A DNA stretch of 64,000 bases, from assembly GCA_003342815.1 (NCBI GenBank), contig PTEX01000340.1, forward strand, positions 504,505-568,504. Reading direction: 5' to 3'. The translations under genes were made by a program, and so were the position numbers. Under the pieces are notes generated by a model that was given only the letters and a program-made list of their open reading frames with translations, was not told the origin of the DNA and ran no database searches. This DNA comes from Eudromia elegans. Its lineage: Eukaryota > Chordata > Aves > Tinamiformes > Tinamidae. The first letter of the stretch is position 1; the number at the start of each line of letters is the position of its first letter. Below are positions 14,001-29,000 of the stretch, piece after piece.

Positions 14001-17000
14001 CTGTAAAAAATGATGAAAATAATCCACTAGTATTAATTTATCAGAACAGTTCATTAAGAGATCCTAATCTTTCTTTAGTTGAAGACAGTGAAAAAAACTT
14101 CAATTAACTTCAAAAGGAAAGAGACCCTGAAATCCCACTAGAAGATTAAAACTGGAAGATTTACTGTAATAATCAGTTGAATTCATCCACCCTAGCTTAA
14201 CATTTTGATTATTAAAATCCAGCCTCATTCTATATCAAAAGATTTCTTCATACCCTGCAGTGTTGCTTCCATTCCTAGATTACCCATGGTAATGTCTTAG
14301 TTTTGCTGAATATGAAAATCTAGTACAAAAGTACAAAAGCATTGGTTGTTCCCAGGAGGAAAAGTATATAGTGGAAAAGTCTGTGCTGATTCTGGTCATG
14401 ACTGCTCTCCACAACAAGCATGCCTAAATTCCTGGTGTTTGTAAATGTGTAGAGTTTCATTCATAGTAGAAGGCAAACCAGAAAAGTCTTTCATAGCATG
14501 CCCCCCGCCCCACAAAAAAAGAGTACTCCTTTTCAGAATGTTTATTATTGTCATGGAGATACTCCTTATTTATTTCTAGACTTAACAGTTTCCTCTGTTT
14601 ATTTCTGAACTGAACAGTTTCTAACTATTTATCATCTGCTAGATGAAAGAAAGCAGAAATTCTTCCATCTGTAGGCATCTATAACTGATGACTTATCCGT
14701 TTCCTACCCTTCTGTTAGAAAAATGAAGTGTGTGTGGGTACAGTCTCCCACCTTGAGATAGATATTCTGGGTGTTAACAGTACTCTCTGAGCTTTTCTTC
14801 TGAACTGGTTCCAGATTGAATGGACATCAGAGTAAGGTTTATCATTTTTAAAGGCTATATCACTGAGACTCTACTACAGCCATCTATAACCATAGCTGAC
14901 AACATATCCTAACGTAGTCTGGATTGTTTACATTTCTTCCGTAAGATTTGTTGTCACACACATCTTTTAAAGGGAGAATGGAAGTTAATTAAACTTTGTC
15001 TATTACATATATTTTTAAAATAGATATTTTTCAACAGAAGATTATATTTACAATGAGTTATTTTTGAGTAGGTTACATTATGTTATAGGATGTGCTTAAA
15101 GACAATATATCTTGTTAAAAAAAAGACATACTTTTTCCTTTGTCCAACTTGGAAAAACATGCACAGTTAAATTCTTTCATTTCTGTCTTCATCATATTTC
15201 ACTAGCGAGAGTTTAATAGCACGACATTTTAAATTGCAGAATTTTATAAATTGCTGCTCCCCTTACTTTGTTCGAGGCTTAGTGAAGAATGGAAAGTGTG
15301 CGGATGGCATCAAGGATATTGATGCCACCTAGTGTTGAAAGAATTAATGTTCCACATTTTAACTGTGGTTGGCCAGTTACTTCCCAAAACTTCTTTGGTC
15401 CTTAAGGATTTGAATGAAAGAAGGATGATTTTCTTGGCCATCTTTTCTTTAATTATTACATTCAAATTAATTTTGATTAATGAATTAATGAATTATAATG
15501 AATTATATTCTACTCTAGTTTGTCTCAGGCAGTTTTAGATAAAAGCATTCCTGTGCCTTCTTGGAAGTATCTTTTTCTTCTGTATCTATTATTAGAACTT
15601 TATCAGCTTCTTTATCAACTTCTGTAATGAGAACAGATTAAAGAACCAAACAGCACTGTTATAATTTAATTCTGGTTAAGATTGGTAGATTTACTGAGAA
15701 GAGATTTTCTAGGACTGGAGCTGTCGAAGGTTGTCCTGAATGTTTGCTCGATGATGCAGGATGTCCCATACTAGGATTTTGCTAGCCTATACCAGGAGGA
15801 GTAACACAATTTCCACACAACACCATTTTCTTTCAAATGTATTCTTAACAGCTTCCCCATCCATTCCCATAATTGTTCTCTATCTGTCTGATAAACATCT
15901 TAATGCCTTTAGCTTTCTTGTAGAATATTCTTTCAACCATTCTTTGATTTTTTTCAACCCTTTGTCAGTTTCATTCCTGTGGTGAACAACCCAAAGTTAT
16001 TTTTTGTTTCTGTTTTTTTTTTTCCTGATGGATTGATTTTATGTTTCATTGCCAATATTGTCTCTGCCTGAAGTGAGTAAATGTGTTAACACTTACGGTC
16101 TTTGAAGCCTATTGAAATGATTTGCAGTTTTTAATTGTTTAGTCTGTAAGTATTTTTTCAGTATTGAGAGTTTAAAGGGCAGGAAATACTCAAAATGATT
16201 AGACTCTTCAAATTTTGTTTCATGTAGAGGAGCCAGCTTTCAGTGGCTTGCTGCATATTTTTCCAGAGGAAAGAGATATAAAATCTTCTGAAAGTGAATC
16301 ACTTCTGTGTCATTAAACCATTGCTGAGGAGCGAACAGAGGTCTGCTATGTAACTGGATAGCATTGCTCTTCATATGTCCTTTGTGCTAAGAACTGTTTT
16401 CGTCACACTAAACTAGCTAAAGAGTTACAGTTCTTCTCGGCTGTTACAAAGGGTAGAGCATGTTTCTTTGATGTTTTTGTTCGAGCTCAAAAGTAGAGCA
16501 AAATTTTGAGCCCATCTACCTACATTGAATTTTGGGAGGATTTACACTTTGATATAAATATTCTTCAGAGTTTATAATGAATCCTAATAATGTAATATTT
16601 AAAATCTTTGATTTTAATCTTATAAGCAACTAATAGTCCTTCCTAGGTCTGCAGAGAAAGTCCTATTTCTCTGCTGCCATTTGTAGTTCCCTTGAGCCTG
16701 TGCATCTGGTTACAATGAACGAAGTCACAGCCAGACCTAATTTCATGCTGGTTGACGTGAGGAGGTAAATGCAGATGCCATTTCCCTCATCTCAGGTGAG
16801 CCCCTGGCAGGGCTTTGTTGTCATCATCAGCATTTCATGAGATAACGTAAAAGCTGCAGAAGGTAACAATTACAAGACTACTACTGCTATACAAGACTGT
16901 CATCTCCTGCTATAAAGATCTGGTTGACACAGAAGGTAAGAGGGCAAGAGGATGAGCTATGAAGTTGTAAGGAAAGATGGGAATACCGGGTGCTATTACC

Positions 17001-20000
17001 ACTGAAGTTCGAAGCATGAGAAGAGGTTTTTTTGCATTTTGAAGCACTTGCAGAGCATGTGGACTCTGTAAAAAGAGTGTACGTTTTGTGATCCTGCTGC
17101 ATTGCCAGGTGATGGTATTTGCAGATTGGTTTAAGCATACAATTTTGTGTTTGTCAGTTGGTAAAACTATACCGGTTTCTTGCAGAAATGCATTGCCCCA
17201 TCTTCGAGAAGCCTGCAGGTGTAACAGTGCACCCTCCCAGCTGTGGGATGGAGCCGGCTGTTTCTGGGACTGTGTGCCAGCTGAGCTGTCCCCAGGGATT
17301 CATCTTGTCTGGAGCCAAAGAAGAGCTAAGGTGCATTTCTTTTGGGAGATGGAGTGCAAACATCCAGGAGGCTCTGTGTAAAGGTAGAGAACAGCACAAA
17401 ATCGTTTCTGTGTACACATGTGTGCAGGTCTGAAAGGAAGGGCAAGTCTTGTAGTTTGCAATAAATATGTGGAGCTCAAAGGTTTGCTTGAGACCACTCT
17501 TACAGTATTTACCATGAGGTGTCTCTCTTAGCACCTATCTCATACCTTTCTGGTTGGAATACTGCCTTTTTAAAGGCAGATTAACTGGCAATTTCAGAGT
17601 GAAAAGCTTAAAAATGGTGCAAGTGGAATCCATGCTCGTATTAACATAACAATACTACTCTTGGTTTATCATTGCTTTATACAGTCTGACCTGTAAATGC
17701 TGTGTAAACCCTGGCTGGTTTAGATGCTACAGAGGGATGTTTCCTTTCAGCTGACTCAAGTTGACTGTGACTCCTTACCTGCTCTGAGTAACAGTGCACA
17801 AGAGTTCAGGCCAAAATTGACTGTCAAGACTGCAATGTGGATGGACAGAAAATGCATTCAAGTATAGTTCTGTCATGTTTGCCCAGCTGTTCTAGCAATG
17901 TGGGGTTATTTGTGCTTTTGCACACATAAATGCCAGCTAGGAAGTAGTTTGGTTTAGGATTGCGGGAGAATACAAGTAACCTGTGGTATGTCTGAGAGCT
18001 ACTACCCACCTCTTCCTGAACCCCTGTGCTGGTAGCAACGATGCTTCCACGCAGCACAAGGGCCCTCACAGACTGTGTAAGGAGCAGTACAGAAGAAAGT
18101 TAGGAAGGTACCGAAAGATTTTATCCCTCCCTTTAAAAATACAATTTCCCTCAGAGTGATGTACAGCATTGTTGTTATATATCTTTTATGCAAACCTGTG
18201 CCAAACCACAGTTTTTAATATTTGATGGGATCCCAGCACAAGGCTACTGACAGAAGTTTTTGGATTGAGATAAAGCAGCATGGCTTGAGATAGAGCTTTT
18301 AGATACTACCACTGCATAAAACTCTAAAATAAGAGGCACAAAAAGTTATGCTTCCCTAGAAAAGATGAGAGCAGTTGTGTTTCAGTTGCTTTCAGTCTGT
18401 ATACTGTCTTGCTTTATTTTGGTGCCAAAATATTTGGCCAGTTCAAAATAGCCATTTTTTAAATGTCTGATCTATTTAGTCTTTTTTTTTTCTTTTTCCA
18501 GAATTAACTTTTAAATGGAATTTGCCCCAGCCTGAAGGCTGTGCTCAAGGCAGTGTGAATCATAACTGGTAGTTTCATAAATGAGTGCATTTCTAATGAA
18601 GTTTTCATCAGAATGAGTTCAGAGGAAGGCAAAACCACTTGTATTTATTGTTTAGTCCTCATAATTATGGGGCTTTAATTGCCTAAGTTATGTCTTTGCT
18701 GAAACTATTTAGCAATAAAAATATAAGCAGCATTAGTCCTGAGTTGTTCTAAAGCCTCCTGGGCATGTATGAGTTCAGAGCTGAACGCTGATGTCCTTGA
18801 CTCATGTTAGCCTAAAACCCATTTATCAAACAACCCTGCAGCAATAAAGTAACCTGACCACAAATGTTTTGAGAGGCTCTCTGCCAGGGAAATAATGAAG
18901 TGTTTCAAGTTTGTCAGATAAAACTGAGGCGTAAATGTGGCTGGAGGTGTTCCCCGTGTTGTACCAACAGTCCTTTGAAACCATCCAGCATTGTCACATA
19001 TGTGGCTAGAAGATCCCGCTTGCCATGCATATACCTTGCAGCAGGAGTTTCTGTGGGGAACACTTCCAGGAGCTGGTGCCAGAAATGCTGTTGCTGTTTC
19101 TTTTCAAGTCCATCCTACACCAAGATCTAAAGAACTTGAAAGTCACTGCTGTCTTGGTCACAAATACTTTCTTTCTTTCCCCCAAGTCATTGATGATCAG
19201 AAATAATCTGTATGTGTCATGCATGTGCTTTAGAAAGTGAAAATATATAGAAATTGTTTCTTTTTAATGAGTAGATATGTCTTACAAATAGATTAATAAT
19301 AAGAGAAATCAAGCCATTATTCTGTCTTACTTATTCTGTGCCTTACGGTTGCATGTAGAAACAAGATTCTCATTATGCTAAGGCACATATAAAAATACGG
19401 CAGAGAAAAGCAGTCTCTTGCCCAGGAGACTTTACTATATAAATATAGTATATAATATATATCTATATATATATTTATATATGTATATAAGAAAATAGGC
19501 AAGAATTAAAAAACACAGAGGCAGGAAGTATGTAATAAATAAATAAGTCCAGAAAGCACACAAAAAAAGTGTTTTTAACAAGTGTTAAAACAGCATTTTA
19601 AAGTTAAAACAAATGAAAAAGTATGTTGAAAAGTATTTCAACTATAATAGAGGTTTTAATGCCATAACCCCACATAAAAAGCTGGTTTGTTTTCTTCTGG
19701 GTCAGATATCGAAGCTCCTCAGATCCACTGTCCAGAAAATATTGAGACTGAGACTCTGGAACATCAGAATTCTGCTAATATAAGCTGGCAGATCCCAACT
19801 GCTGAAGATAACTCTGGAGATGAGGCAAGTTGAAATCTGTACTTTAGACTGGATGCATTCTTTCCCTAGCATTCTTTTGCTAGTTATTTAGAATCAATTT
19901 TCTGAACTACTAGAATTTCTTTTTTCTGATAAGCAGAAGTGAAAGAAAGATTTAAAAACTTTGTATCTTGTGAAGTCAGCATTTCATATTTTATCAGTTA

Positions 20001-23000
20001 AGGTTATCCTGTCATAGGACACTGCATGGTGTTGAAGTGGAGAGAATCTCATACGCTTAATTTATGTGGTCAAAAGAAAGAATGTGCCCTTGTTTATAAA
20101 ATGGAGACAGCCACTTTTAAAATGAGCTCTTAGAATGTGAAGGAGTTTAATAAACTCCTCTCATAAGAAAGTAAACCAGTTCATTAATCTAAAAGGCTAA
20201 CAGGAGCATACTGTGATAAGTAAAAACATGATTCAGCTTTCTGAGCGCGAGAGAGAAATCCCGTTTTCTTATTCCATGCAGGACTCAGACCCGGACCTTT
20301 GACTGCAGTGAGTGCCAGAGGTCTGGGATCGGAAGTATAAGCAGAGCTGTTTCATGAAGAGTAGCATTCCCTATGGTCTCAGACACAATCAAATTACAGC
20401 AACTAAATGTGTTGTCATGAGTCAGCAGAGGAACAGTGGCTGTGTGCTTGCTCTTAACCTGCTGCAAACACAGGATTTTTTGTACTTGGAACCTGTGAGC
20501 TTTCCCACTAAAGGGATTTAAGTTAAGGCTTTTTTGTTACTGTACAGCCATGGTCAGCTGCTATAGCTCTGCTGACACAGGATCATTCACTAAGCTGCAG
20601 AAATGAAGTACCTAAGCCCTGTTTTCAATGGTTTGCCAAAGCCATGGCTCTAAGATAAACTGCTTTTCTCACATGGAGCCCATTCTTTAAAAGAGAGGTG
20701 CCTTTGCATAGTTCAAACCCATATGAAGGAGTTGTAGAGAGCAAGAATGTGTCATTTATTCCAAGTAAAAGGCTCCTTTTACTGCCAGGGTCATTTGAAG
20801 CCTTTGAAAGGTCCTGGGCTCCCACAGTTTTTAGTTCAATGTTGTGAGGCAGACAGGAGACAGTCTCAGGCTGCCTTAATGCAGTAAATGCTGTGAAGAA
20901 GGCAGTGGTGGGAAGGGGAGCAAGGCCGTCTTCTACAGAGTCTACCCTTGTCATAAAGGACTCCTTGCGTTACAGTGTGAACAGCCTTAACATTAAACTA
21001 TATTGTTCAGTGCCCGTTTCTTGAGATACAGGAATGTCGTGATTACTAACCAGTTTTGGTTTTTTTAAGTAACACGTGTCTTTCCTGTAAAAGGTTTCAG
21101 TTCGTGTTACCCCGGCTTTCATACCGCCACATCTTCTCCCCATCGGCGAAGTTTCTATTACTTACACAGCAACTGATAAGTCAGGCAACGAGGCAAGCTG
21201 CACGTTCACTGCCAAGGTTGTTGGTAAGTTAAATATCTTCTACCAAAACTCATGAGGAAGAGTCTGTCATGGAGGAAATTCATCTTGTGCAGAAAAGGAC
21301 TATAAATTACAGCGGCCTTTGTGTTTGCATATACAAGCCCAGGAATAATATTCTCTCGTGAAATGTTTTGCTGATATTGGGTCACAATTTGCTCATCTTG
21401 GGTCACAGTTTGCATAGTGGCAGCATCACTGCTGCCAAATTTTCTGTTTGTTTGTGTTCTTCATTCCAAATCTCAAGATTTTTCCTCCTTCTGGTAAACT
21501 AATGGAGTTTACCATGCATGTGTTTTCTTTCTCTTTCTTGAAAAGATTCCATACAAGGAACTTTAGAAGTTCATGCATATTCCTGATGCAAATATTTATA
21601 TCGGAAGCTGTTGTCACTCAGCAGTCCTGTGAGTAAAGATGGGCTCTGTAAAATACAAAAGCAGAATACGGAGACCTTACAGGATACAAAATTTGCCCAG
21701 TTGAATCAGTTTACTCACAAGTGTGCATCTAACTTTATTATATATCCAGGTGCGAACTTAGAGTATAGTTTAAGTTACTTTTTCTGATCATATATCTTGC
21801 CGGAGCTAGTTTTACACCATCCCTTCCAACCCTATAGATGTGGAACCTCCTGTAATTGACAGATGCAGATCCCCACCATCTGTGCAGACATTGGAGAATG
21901 AGTACCCAGCCACATGGGAAGAGCCTCAATTTTCTGATAATTCAGGTGAGATAATGCGCCCCAAAGCATGGACACAACAGTGGGAGGCTGTGGAGCTCTA
22001 GCCTTCTTCCCCGTGATCCCTTGGCATTCAGAATTTCTTTTCTTTTTTTAACTATTTATTTTTAGGAACACACTGTTTGTAAGATATGCTCATATTTCCT
22101 TCTGCACTTGCCAAGCTTGAGCATAGGCATTCCTGCTTGATTCGGTGTTCAATATCAGCAGGAAGAGTTGCTGTAAGATAGGCCAGGAAAAAAAAAAAAC
22201 AACTTATGTTTTATATTTTCTTTTAACAATTTTAGGTGCTATACTGACTATTACTAGAAGTCACGAACCTGGAGATCTCTTTCCCAAAGGAGAGACAATA
22301 GTTCAGTACATAGCTGTGGACCCATCTGGCAATAATAGGACATGTGAGATCCACATTGTCATCAAAGGTCTGTTATCCTATTTTTTTTCTTTCTAATGAT
22401 GCATAACACATCACAGAAAAGCTGTAGTGTAACGTTGCTCAAAGCAGCAAGAGAGTGTAGCAATGTTATAACTGAATATGCTAAAGGATGCCACTCTGCT
22501 CTGCTTTTTCATTCAGACTACTTTTTTTCATTCAGTTATTTCCATTTTTATTTGGGAGTAATTTGAAGGCAGCAAGAATACATATATGTATTTTATCAAG
22601 AAATTAAGATAGAAACAGTACAGCACCGAATTGGGTCCTATAAATTCAAATAAGTGTAAAAGCACTAAAGTTACTATTAACTAGGCAATAAAAACTTTGA
22701 TAATAGCCATTGTTTGTGAATGACAAATACTTTATAAAATGGATTAACAGATGTTACTGAAGTCTCACATCAAATCTGTAGAATCTACAGTTAGAAAGGA
22801 GAATTTCCATGGAAAGACTTTTGTAGTTTGTGTGTATATTTGCAAATACCTTAGTAGGTATTATAACAATTTTTGTATTTTAGAATCTATCTGTACAATA
22901 AACTCAGATATTTATATTGTTGGCATAGACACTTCTTTCTTCCTGTTACCAAGTCCACTTTCTTCCTTAAACACCAAACAGCTATTTGCAGAAAAGTTGA

Positions 23001-26000
23001 TGAAAATTCTACTTTAATTCTGCCCTCTAGTGCTTATGTTGGATATCTATGTAAAAAACTCTGCTAGTGAATAGAAACATAAAATTATTTCAAATCGTAG
23101 ATCATCTCACATATTTTTTCTGGTTTTGGTGCTTTAACATATTTTTAAATGTTCAAATTCTTCACAATAGTCCTTTAAAAATACATGATAACTGAGCCTT
23201 TACAATACTAAGATACTCCTGTCTTCTTAGGTACCCAGATCAAATCCATATGTTTTGGTAACAGTGCAGGATAAATAATGCTTAGTTTCAGAATTCAGTA
23301 TGTAATATAGTTTAATTTAATTAATTTCATTTAATTTCATGAATAGTTTTCATTCATGACATTTTGGAGAAAAAATATGATTTAGTGCTTTGTGTTATTT
23401 TACTTAATATTTGCTTTTACTTAATACTGAAATCACCTAAATTTTACTTTTACCTAATAAAAGCATACTTTTTAAAATACAGAAGATTTAAGTCTTGCAT
23501 TTTCTCCTTTTTTTTAAGTTTCTCATATATATCAAAAATTGAATCTTTGTTTCCGGATTTCAAATTCTGGTCGCAAAGTTCAAAAATGAATTTGGTGTTA
23601 CTCTAATTCTGATTTTATGGAAATCACAAGAAGTAGTTGCACGGATTTGCAGCAGAAGTGGATTCAGATTGATACTGTGTATATACTTGCTTGCTGCAAT
23701 CATCCACATAGAAAATCCCTATATTTTGCACAGGTTCTCCTTGTGAAATCTCATTTGAGCCCATGAATGGTGATTTTTCGTGCACATCAGATGAAGCAGG
23801 TGTTAATTGCACATTACGCTGTGCAGAGGGTTATAGCTTTTCAGAAGGATCAAGTGAAAACTACTATTGTGCTTACAAGGATGGTGTCTGGAAGCCACCT
23901 TATTCTCCAGAATGGCCCGACTGCTCTTGTAAGTCGTATTATTTTTAGACTTTGTTTGTGAAATTGTCTAAGGAGGAAGTAAATGACGGTATTTTAGAAA
24001 TTAGGATGGTTGTTTATTGATAATAAATCTTCTATATCTTCTGCCTCTAAATTGTTGCAGATATTGCAAAAGAATGCTGAGAAGTCTGTAAATGCATTAT
24101 TTCAGAAGCTGTCTAAAATATAAAAACTGCAGTAAATTTGAATCCTGGAATTTACAAGACAGCAAAGATGTCAAAGTTAACAAAGTTTGCCTGTTGTTTG
24201 CATTGGAAATAGTTTGTCTCTTGACAACACTGGCAATGCTGTTAAAATAGGAATTTCAACAGTTTTTACAAATTGTCAGTGCAAATGCTGTAATTACCTA
24301 CCTACTTACCACCCAGTCAGAAGCTCTATATATTTTCTTATTTGCAGTAAGAATATGTAAAACTTCACCTATGGACTTTCCCAGCTCTGGATTTTAAATC
24401 CTGATGTGAATAAGAGCTTCAGTTGAAGGCCATCTTGACTGCTCTAACCAATTCAATTCCTTTCTCCGTTTTTCAGTAAATCGTTTTGCAAACCATGGGT
24501 TCAAATCCTTTGAAATGCTCTACAAAGCAACACGATGTGATGACAACAGTCTTCTTAATAGCTTTGCTGATGCATTCCAGAGTGCACTTGGTAAAATGGT
24601 AGGTTAGTAAATAATCCTTCCTTTTAGTATTTCCCTCAACCTGAGATGTACCTAGTTGTAACTTTTCCAAGCTAACTGTTAGCTTAGGAGGAGATTAGCA
24701 TAGAAACGTGAGACCTGAAAAACTGATTAGAACAGAATCCAATTAGTTGGCTTAGGATGGGCTCCAAGTAGCCTGGGGACCTGACTTAGAGATTTTCAGT
24801 ATACTAGCAAACGTTTGAAAAATCCATTCATTTGACCCTTAAACTCAATGTTACTTTCAAAAGTTGGATATGATGCCAAAACATATTTTATAGAATATAT
24901 TTGGCATACTTACACATTAAATATGTATATATGAAAATATAGGCATTCAAGATTTGACACCTAAGTCCAGACACTTAAATCTGGTGGTAGTGATTTAAAT
25001 AATTTGTTCAGTGTTCTCAGATTTCTCAAATTTCTAAGTTCTGTTATGAAAAGGAACTGCATGATCCCAAACGTAAAGGGCTAGCCTGTTCCCTTTCTGC
25101 AACATCTTTCCTGAGTACCAGTCTTCCATACTAACCCACAATTATATCAGGCACAGAGCAGAAACAGGGTCAGGGTTGACAGTACAGGCCTAGTCTGAAA
25201 GCATTGCTCCAGAAGAGAGCAATGGACTAGTACTGATTCTGAAGGACAAAGGGAACATTCATGTGCTAAAAGTTCCACCATTAACTCAACAGCATTGTTT
25301 AACACATTCAACTAAAGGACACTCTGCTGCAGCTTTGGAATCCACACAGGTGATAAAAGCACTACTCAGCTGGTCCACAGCCTGTATAACCCCTGCAGGC
25401 AGTCAGTTGTACTAGGGTCAATCAAAATGCAACATCAAATACATCAAAATGCAACAGTTCGGGGACAAGATTCATGAAGGCTCTTTTGAATATACTAAGT
25501 CCTTCTCCTAAGAGTCTGGCATTCTAGCAAAGATTTGAAGAGAAGGGAATTGGCAGGAGCCACCTGTCTAATGAAGGAGCGATATGGAGACAGCAAAGAA
25601 ATCCAGAAACACCTTTTAGAACCCATCCTGCTTGAAACTTTTCTGGAAAAGGAAATGTGGAATTGATCAACAGCAGCAAAAGATCATTCACGTTTTCATC
25701 TCTTCTTATAGAGCCTCCACTGTGGAGAGAATAAATCATCAGTACCAAGAATGTTTCTGTAAAGTTTTTTATGCAGTGTTTCTCAAGCTCATCTGGCCAG
25801 AGAATAGCAAGGTTCAGCTAACAAGGGCCCGGGAAGCTGGGAGCTGAGGGGGCATCACAGCCAGTGGGTCACAGGCCTCCTCAGACGGGGCCCAATTCCA
25901 CAGCAACCAAGCAAGACAGAAATGGAGATCATGACAAGATGAGTTCGCCCGGGGTTGAGATAGGTCCAAAGTCAAGATAAGTAGTCAGTGTGCAGGCCAG

Positions 26001-29000
26001 GGTCTTGATCAGTGGGGTCTGTAGCCACGCGCTAGCACGGCTTTAGCTGAACTAGAGATTCACACTCCTCCAGCATTGCTCAAGTAGTAACCTGAGTCCC
26101 TGACCGAGCTTAAATAGGCCCATGGGCAGTGGTGGTAAGGGAGATCTTTAGGGCCTATTAGTGCCCTCAGCAGTGCCATAGCCCAGGCAAGTGACTTTGG
26201 AAATTAGTAATGAAAAGAAACAGACATTCATGGCGTAAGTCACAGCAACCTTTCCACCGGGCTCTGTCACTAAGTGGGTCACACTTATTTCCAATACCTT
26301 GTTCACATAGTTGGAAATACCTCGTTCTTGTAGTCTGTTTTGGAGGACTTCTTGTATGGGTTTTACAAGTGTTTCTGAGTTACGGCCGTCTTACATTGGA
26401 GTTGTATGCCACTGCTGTTATCCCAAGCTAGGAAACAAGCAACAGGAAGTTACATAAACCATATACAGGAATCCAGAAATGCTCTGGTAGAGCCACCACT
26501 CCCACCCAGTTTCATCATCAGCAGATTGTATACCCTGTTCAAAATCCTGTCCTTTCCCTCAGATGACTTTTCTGAGGTCTCTTGAAGGAATGCATGAGTT
26601 CCCTCCCCAGAGGTAGAGGGGAAGTGGATACAAAGAAATAAGGTTTGAAAGCTAGAAATATTCTAACAGTGTGGCTATAACCGCTGACAGAAGTACGGGT
26701 TACATGCCCAGGGAAAAGAACAAAGACTGTAAGCTCTCCTGTTGTTTTCAGTCTGTAGAAGCAAGCCTGAACTTTCCTCTTTATGAAGGATCTTTGCAAA
26801 CAAGGAATGCTAATAGCATGCAGAAGAGCTTGGATGCCTACAAGTTTTTCTGTTCTTTCCATCCATAGAATATACCTGTTCCTGGAGACTTTGTCAAAAT
26901 GATAACAGATGTGAAAAGAGAAAAAAAAAGGGCCACACTGGTGCTTTACATCATAGTTAGAAGGGCTTTTTTTTTTTTTTTTTTCCCATCAGGGACATCT
27001 GTGTGTTTTTGGTGTGCTTTTATAATGTTTTTTGCTTTTCTGTTTGAAGGTCCCATCATTCTGTAATGATGTTGATGATATTGACTGCAGATTGGAAGAC
27101 CAGACACATAAGCATTGCTTAGAATACAATTACGACTATGAAAATGGATTTGCCATTGGTAATTACTGATTGCATAGATTTTTAACCATCTGGTGTGGCT
27201 TAAGTCCTTTTGTTCTGGAGTCCTGCACTGTGTTGTGTTGAATACTTAAGTAAAACAATTATAGAGCACTTAATATACTAAACAGTTAAGTAATGTTTGA
27301 TAAGAGTATTACAAAATTGTTTATTATCTGGTTTTGATACTACTTCCTATATAGCAAACATGTAAAGGGAAAGTTTACTGACATGCCTGATGATGGAGAG
27401 ATGAAATTAAACAGAAACGTTGCAAACAAACCTGCTTGGTCAGCTTTCATGAACTTTTTTTTTAAAAAAACATAGTTTCAAACCAAAATACTCAAAAAAA
27501 AAAATTATTCTGGAGAGCATCAGGACAAAATGGCCCCTTACCATATAAAGCTGTAAGACCTTAAGATTGCCCACTAGCTATGAAATGACCTTTTGTCTGC
27601 AAGGTCAGAACTTTTGCAGGATTCGGACCATGTTTTATCTGAATGAAAGCTGTGCCGGTCCTCATGATTATTCCCACTTCACTTCATGCCAAGTACGTAG
27701 TTGTTTTCAGTCCATTTTCAAGCACATTAGTGTCCACGTCCCATAACTGTTATGGCTAGCACCTCTAAATCCTTTGTATGTGCTTAGAGCAGCTAAGAAC
27801 ACATTAAAACAGAAAATAAACTTGCCTTGGTGGGAGGCATTTGGCAGGGCAACCTCAGAGTGCCTCGTTTGCCTTCGGGCTGTTGCTGTTTTGTGGCTTC
27901 CTGATGGGATTAATGTTTTACAGTTTCCCTATGCTCACCTTTCAGAGATGCGCCTTGATGAGTGCACATTTGTTTGCACACAAACACTGGGGTCTGTAAT
28001 TTCCAGTTGTCATCTGAGGAAGGGTGATTATTAATGACAAATGAAACTAATTTCAAAAGTCATCTAGAAGAGTGAAAACAGTGTTGGGAAAATGAGATAC
28101 AGGGCTCTGTTTATTTTCAGTTCTGTCGACTTCCTTTCTGAATAACCTTGTTGCTTTTTCAGAGTTTCCTGTGATCTCCCTCAAGGAGGGTAAAGATCAG
28201 TGCTCAGTTCATAAGACATGATAGTTATGGAATAATTGCAAGTATTAACTCCAGAGCTGTGGGCTTAACTTCACCTGAGTTTTATCATAAACTAAGGATG
28301 ATCTAGATGACTGTTAGTAATTAATAGGCAGATTTGTTTTATCCTTTTACATCAAAAAAAAAAAGAAAAAGAAAAAAATCTAGATTAATGAAATTAACTG
28401 TATGCTTCTGATTTCAGTTTTACAAGAAGTCAGATTGTGCACAGAATCAAATGTTTAAGCAAAATGATCTAGTTGAATGCACACTGTAGATAATAACAGC
28501 AGGAGTTTATACTGGAGGTGCGTTTAACCCACTATATGTAACAGTAAATACCTCTCTGAGGGGACTGAATGGGTAATGTAATGCAGATCATTCCAAGTGT
28601 TATGAGAAAGAGGTGTAATGACTACATATGGCATAAGTCATGGTAGGCATAGCTGGAGAGGAAAAAGAAGAAAGAGCTGTGTAGAACTGTTGTAGAAGAT
28701 GTTGCTAGCAGTAGAGGGCTTATGTGAAGACTGAGCAGAAGGAGAATTGCTACTATTATCAGAAATTTAAAATACAATTTTTGCAGCAATATTATTTAAG
28801 GCTTTGGCTAAAGATGCAAGTTTCAGCAGCTCTAGAGAATAAGTGAGATTTCAGTGATCATCAGTGGAGCTTAATCCTTTTTTATTTTTTTTTTTTTTCC
28901 TGTATGGAGCTGGTCAAAATTTGAGAAAAAATTTTGCTGAAAGAGATGATTTTCCAGCATGGATGATTACTTTTTCTAAACCAGAATGAGTGATACCAGT

